Shown: positions 41,528-43,947 of the stretch, one piece after another | Numbering within the stretch: the stretch's first letter is position 1 | Layout: each line of letters opens with the position of its first letter | DNA from: Hyphomicrobiaceae bacterium | GTDB taxonomy: Bacteria; Pseudomonadota; Alphaproteobacteria; Rhizobiales; Xanthobacteraceae | Length of the DNA: 43,947 bases | Assembly (NCBI GenBank): GCA_021324465.1 | Contig: JAJPJB010000101.1 | Coordinates: 1-43,947 of the forward strand | Direction of reading: 5' to 3' | Position numbers and translations under genes: made by a program | The notes under the pieces: model-generated | What the model saw: the letters and a program-made list of their open reading frames with translations, nothing else | What the model was told of the DNA's origin: nothing | Databases searched by the model: none

Positions 41528-42640
41528 ATGCAGGCGGAGTTCTGGGCGACGCAGCGCGTATTCCTGACCGGCCATACCGGGTTCAAAGGATCGTGGCTGG
41601 CGCTGTGGCTCGAGCGCCTGGGCGCGCGCGTTTTCGGCTTCGCCCTGCCGCCCGAGCAAACGCCCAATCTCCATGCGCAGTTGCAACCATTCACGCGGCT
41701 GGTTTCAACGATCGGCGATATCCGCGACGGCGCCGACCTCGCGCGCGCCGTCGCCGAGGCAAATCCGACGATTGCCATCCACCTGGCGGCGCAGCCGCTG
41801 GTACGCCGCTCCTATGCGGAGCCGGTCGAAACCTTTGCGACTAACACGCTCGGCACCGCAAATGTTCTTCAGGCGCTGCGCGGCGCGCCGGAGCTGCGCG
41901 CGACGCTCGTAATCACGACCGACAAAGTCTACCAGAACTGCGACAGCGGACGGGCTTTTGCCGAGGACGATCCGCTCGGCGGGCGCGATCCTTACGCGGC
42001 GTCCAAAGCCGCGGCTGAGCTGATCGTGCGGTCCTATGCCGAAAGCTTCTTCGAGCCGGCGCGCAAGCCTGTCGCGACAGCGCGCGCCGGCAATGTGCTT
42101 GGCGGCGGCGACTGGTCCGAGGATCGCCTCGTTCCCGATATCTGGCGCGCCAAGCAGCGCGGGGGACCGGCCGCCCTGCGCTACCCGCAGGCGACGCGGC
42201 CCTGGCAACATGTGCTCGATCCGCTCGCCGGCTATTTGGCCTATCTGGAGCATCTGGTTGCCGACCCCGATGGCACGCCCCGCGCGTTGAATTTCGGTCC
42301 GGCCGCTCAGGCCGCGACAATGACGGTCGGACAGGTTGCGGACGTCATTGCCCCTGGTCTTGGAACCTCGTGGGTTGCGGCCGACAGCCGGGGGCCAGCG
42401 GAGATGCAATATCTAGCGCTTGATGCGACAAAGGCGGCCCATACGCTCGCTTGGCGACCACGGCTGGATGTGCGGCAAACGCTCGACTGGACACTGGAAT
42501 GGTACCGCCGCTTTGACGCCGGTGAGGATGCGCGCGCGCTTACGGCCGAGCAGATCGAGCGCTACGAGAGATTGGGCCAGGCGGAAGCAAATTCGCGGCC
42601 CTCTATGGGGCTCGCTAATCGTGCTTTTGCCGGGCACTGA
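41528..42640 (+). CDS. rfbG: CDP-glucose 4,6-dehydratase
   Basis: 370-aa extended SDR converting CDP-glucose to CDP-4-keto-6-deoxyglucose. Motifs: VFLTGHTGFKGSWLALWL, AIHLAAQPLVRRSYAEPVET, active-site TTDKVYQN and DPYAASKAAAELI (Tyr-x3-Lys), ARAGNVLGGGDWSEDRLVPD, RPWQHVLDPLAGYLAY. The length and all family blocks are intact. It supplies a 4-keto intermediate to the C-methyltransferase encoded next. There is no rfbH (3-dehydratase) in the window, so the classic CDP-3,6-dideoxyhexose route is not complete here. Confidence 0.96.
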   Translation: MQAEFWATQRVFLTGHTGFKGSWLALWLERLGARVFGFALPPEQTPNLHAQLQPFTRLVSTIGDIRDGADLARAVAEANPTIAIHLAAQPLVRRSYAEPVETFATNTLGTANVLQALRGAPELRATLVITTDKVYQNCDSGRAFAEDDPLGGRDPYAASKAAAELIVRSYAESFFEPARKPVATARAGNVLGGGDWSEDRLVPDIWRAKQRGGPAALRYPQATRPWQHVLDPLAGYLAYLEHLVADPDGTPRALNFGPAAQAATMTVGQVADVIAPGLGTSWVAADSRGPAEMQYLALDATKAAHTLAWRPRLDVRQTLDWTLEWYRRFDAGEDARALTAEQIERYERLGQAEANSRPSMGLANRAFAGH

Positions 42641-42688
42641 AGTGTTGGGCGTCAGATCGTGGGCGTGCTGACTGCTCGAGAAGCCGCG

Positions 42689-43912
42689 ATGCCGATGTGT
42701 TTGAGCTGCGGCGCGCCGCTGACGCGGACGCTGGTCGATTTGGGCCTCTCGCCGCTCGCCAACAGCTATGTCAGCCCGGAGCGTGAAAGCACACCCGATG
42801 CGCTCTATCCGCTGCACGCGCGCGTCTGCGATTCCTGTCTGCTCGTGCAAGTGGACAGGGTTGTTCCGCCCGAGGAGATATTCAGCGACTACGCCTATTT
42901 CTCGTCCTATTCGGAAAGCTGGCTTGAGCATTGCAGGAATTACGCGCGGCAGATGACCAGCCGATTTGCGCTCGGCCCAAACAGCAAGGTCATCGAGGTC
43001 GCCAGCAACGACGGCTATATGCTGCAATATTTTGTCGAGGCGGGAATTCCGGTCTTGGGCATCGATCCTGCCGCCAATGTCGCCACGGCGGCGCAGGCGC
43101 GCGGGGTGCCGACGGAAGTGGCGTTTTTCGGCGCAAAAACCGCGGCGCGTCTGCGCGCGCGGGGCGAACAGGCCGACCTGCTGGCGGCAAAAAACGTGCT
43201 GGCCCACGTTCCCGATATCAACGACTTCGTCAAAGGCGTAACCGCGCTGCTCAATCCGAACGGCGTATTCACGGTCGAATTTCCGCACCTGTTGAATCTG
43301 ATCAAAGAGGTGCAGTTCGACACGATCTATCACGAGCATTTCAGCTACCTCTCGCTGCTCGCCGTGGCGCGCGTGTTCGACTGCAACGGCTTGCGTATTT
43401 TCGACGTCGAGGAAGTGCCGACCCATGGCGGCTCGCTCCGCGTCTTTGCCTGCCACAAGGCGGCGGTTCATCGCGAGACCTCCAATGTCGCCAAGATGCG
43501 CGACAAGGAGCTTGCTGCGCGCCTTGATCGGCCGGAGGGCTATGAAGGCTTCGACGCACGGGTCAGGAAAGTGCGCGCGGATCTGCTCGGCTTTTTGCGG
43601 CAGGCCAAAGCCAGCGGCAAAACCGTTGCCGGCTTTGGCGCCGCCGCCAAAGGCAACACGCTGTTGAATTATTGCGGGATACGCCGCGACAGCATCAGCT
43701 TTGTCGCCGACCGGAGCCTGGCCAAGCAGGGCAAGCTCCTTCCGGGAAGCCGCATCCCGGTCAAGGCACCCGAAGCTGTCTTCGCGGCGCGGCCGCATTA
43801 TGTGCTGATCCTGCCGTGGAATTTGCGCGAGGAGATCGCGCGCCAATTGGCGGGCATTCGCGACTGGGGCGGGCGCTTCGTTACGGCCGTTCCAGAAATC
43901 AGAGTCGACTAG
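42689..43912 (+). CDS. sugar C-methyltransferase, second copy
   Basis: About 407 aa, same three-domain family as 23295-24542. Zn domain CLSCGAPLTRTLVDLGLSPLANSYV with CDSCLLVQVD; FSSYSESWLEHCRNYARQM; SAM core KVIEVASNDGYMLQYFVEAG and LGIDPAANVATAA; VEFPHLLNLIKEVQFDTIYHEH; GFGAAAKGNTLLNYCGI. Family members of this exact look are usual directly after rfbF-rfbG. They probably C-methylate C3 of CDP-4-keto-6-deoxyglucose. ATG 42689 was chosen over GTG 42659. The last 35 bases of the window after its stop show nothing recognisable. Confidence 0.92.
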   Translation: MPMCLSCGAPLTRTLVDLGLSPLANSYVSPERESTPDALYPLHARVCDSCLLVQVDRVVPPEEIFSDYAYFSSYSESWLEHCRNYARQMTSRFALGPNSKVIEVASNDGYMLQYFVEAGIPVLGIDPAANVATAAQARGVPTEVAFFGAKTAARLRARGEQADLLAAKNVLAHVPDINDFVKGVTALLNPNGVFTVEFPHLLNLIKEVQFDTIYHEHFSYLSLLAVARVFDCNGLRIFDVEEVPTHGGSLRVFACHKAAVHRETSNVAKMRDKELAARLDRPEGYEGFDARVRKVRADLLGFLRQAKASGKTVAGFGAAAKGNTLLNYCGIRRDSISFVADRSLAKQGKLLPGSRIPVKAPEAVFAARPHYVLILPWNLREEIARQLAGIRDWGGRFVTAVPEIRVD

Positions 43913-43947
43913 GGTGCGCCATCATCCGGCGGCCCTACCGCCGTGCA

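Noticed and set aside
42413-43846. Antisense open frame of 477 codons opposite the last C-methyltransferase
   Set aside because: Typical high-GC shadow; the sense frame carries the Zn, SAM and C-terminal domains.

Overview
The window reads as chromosomal DNA of an alphaproteobacterium, most likely of the order Hyphomicrobiales (the Bradyrhizobium/Rhodopseudomonas/Xanthobacteraceae side). The grounds are high GC, dense GTG/ATG starts with 4-nt ATGA overlaps, and the flavour of the housekeeping proteins; I cannot name a genus. Almost all of it is one large surface-glycan locus. No tRNA, rRNA, CRISPR array or intact insertion sequence was seen.

Left edge (1-4500): a 14-bp tandem repeat array; a leftward set of membrane protein, winged-helix regulator and undecaprenyl-diphosphate synthase with a perfect palindrome in front of it; an acyl-CoA dehydrogenase that looks unrelated to glycans; and a WecA/WbpL-type initiating phosphoglycosyltransferase. 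Region 4572-9438 adds an O-antigen ligase/polymerase, a GT4 glycosyltransferase and an unusual fusion of a flippase-like membrane domain with a second O-antigen ligase domain.

Control point (9600-10950): two matching 17-bp palindromes, one lying between apparent -35 and -10 boxes, precede a winged-helix regulator with an extra Rossmann-like domain. This is translationally coupled to a NusG/RfaH-family gene. About 90 nt after that gene lie a 9-bp-stem hairpin and then a sequence matching 11 of 12 bases of the enterobacterial ops element (the RfaH loading site), just before the first sugar gene. This looks like a self-contained operon-polarity-control module and is the most interesting feature of the window.

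Region 10954-20740 is a pseudaminic-acid-type nonulosonate operon: PseB, PseC, an aldo/keto reductase, a PseG-PseH fusion, a formyltransferase, a PIG-L deacetylase, PseI, an SpsF-like cytidylyltransferase fused to a class III aminotransferase, and a methyltransferase. The deacetylase plus formyltransferase suggest an N-formylated or otherwise remodelled nonulosonate. Region 20781-30506 holds transferases and tailoring enzymes: methyltransferases (one frameshifted), a DegT aminotransferase, a sulfotransferase, a PhyH oxygenase and glycosyltransferases.

Region 30601-35622 is visibly less GC-rich. It carries a CmcI-like protein, a second sulfotransferase, methyltransferase-like proteins and a GT2. 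It contains two gene-start remnants: a truncated sulfotransferase start at 30503 and a decayed copy of the rfbF start at 34784. It looks like exchanged cargo. Region 35858-43912 holds a PglK/MsbA-like ABC exporter and a CDP-hexose cassette (RmlC-like epimerase, two NAD-dependent epimerases, FdtA/WxcM-like isomerase, RfbF, RfbG and a C-methyltransferase), likely making a branched or amino deoxyhexose.

Taken together the genes could supply carrier lipid (UppS), initiation (WecA-like), activated sugars, transfer, flipping (ABC exporter), polymerisation or ligation (two Wzy_C-type proteins) and decoration (sulfate, methyl, formyl). The finished glycan may be an O-antigen, capsule or glycoprotein glycan; the sequence does not decide which.
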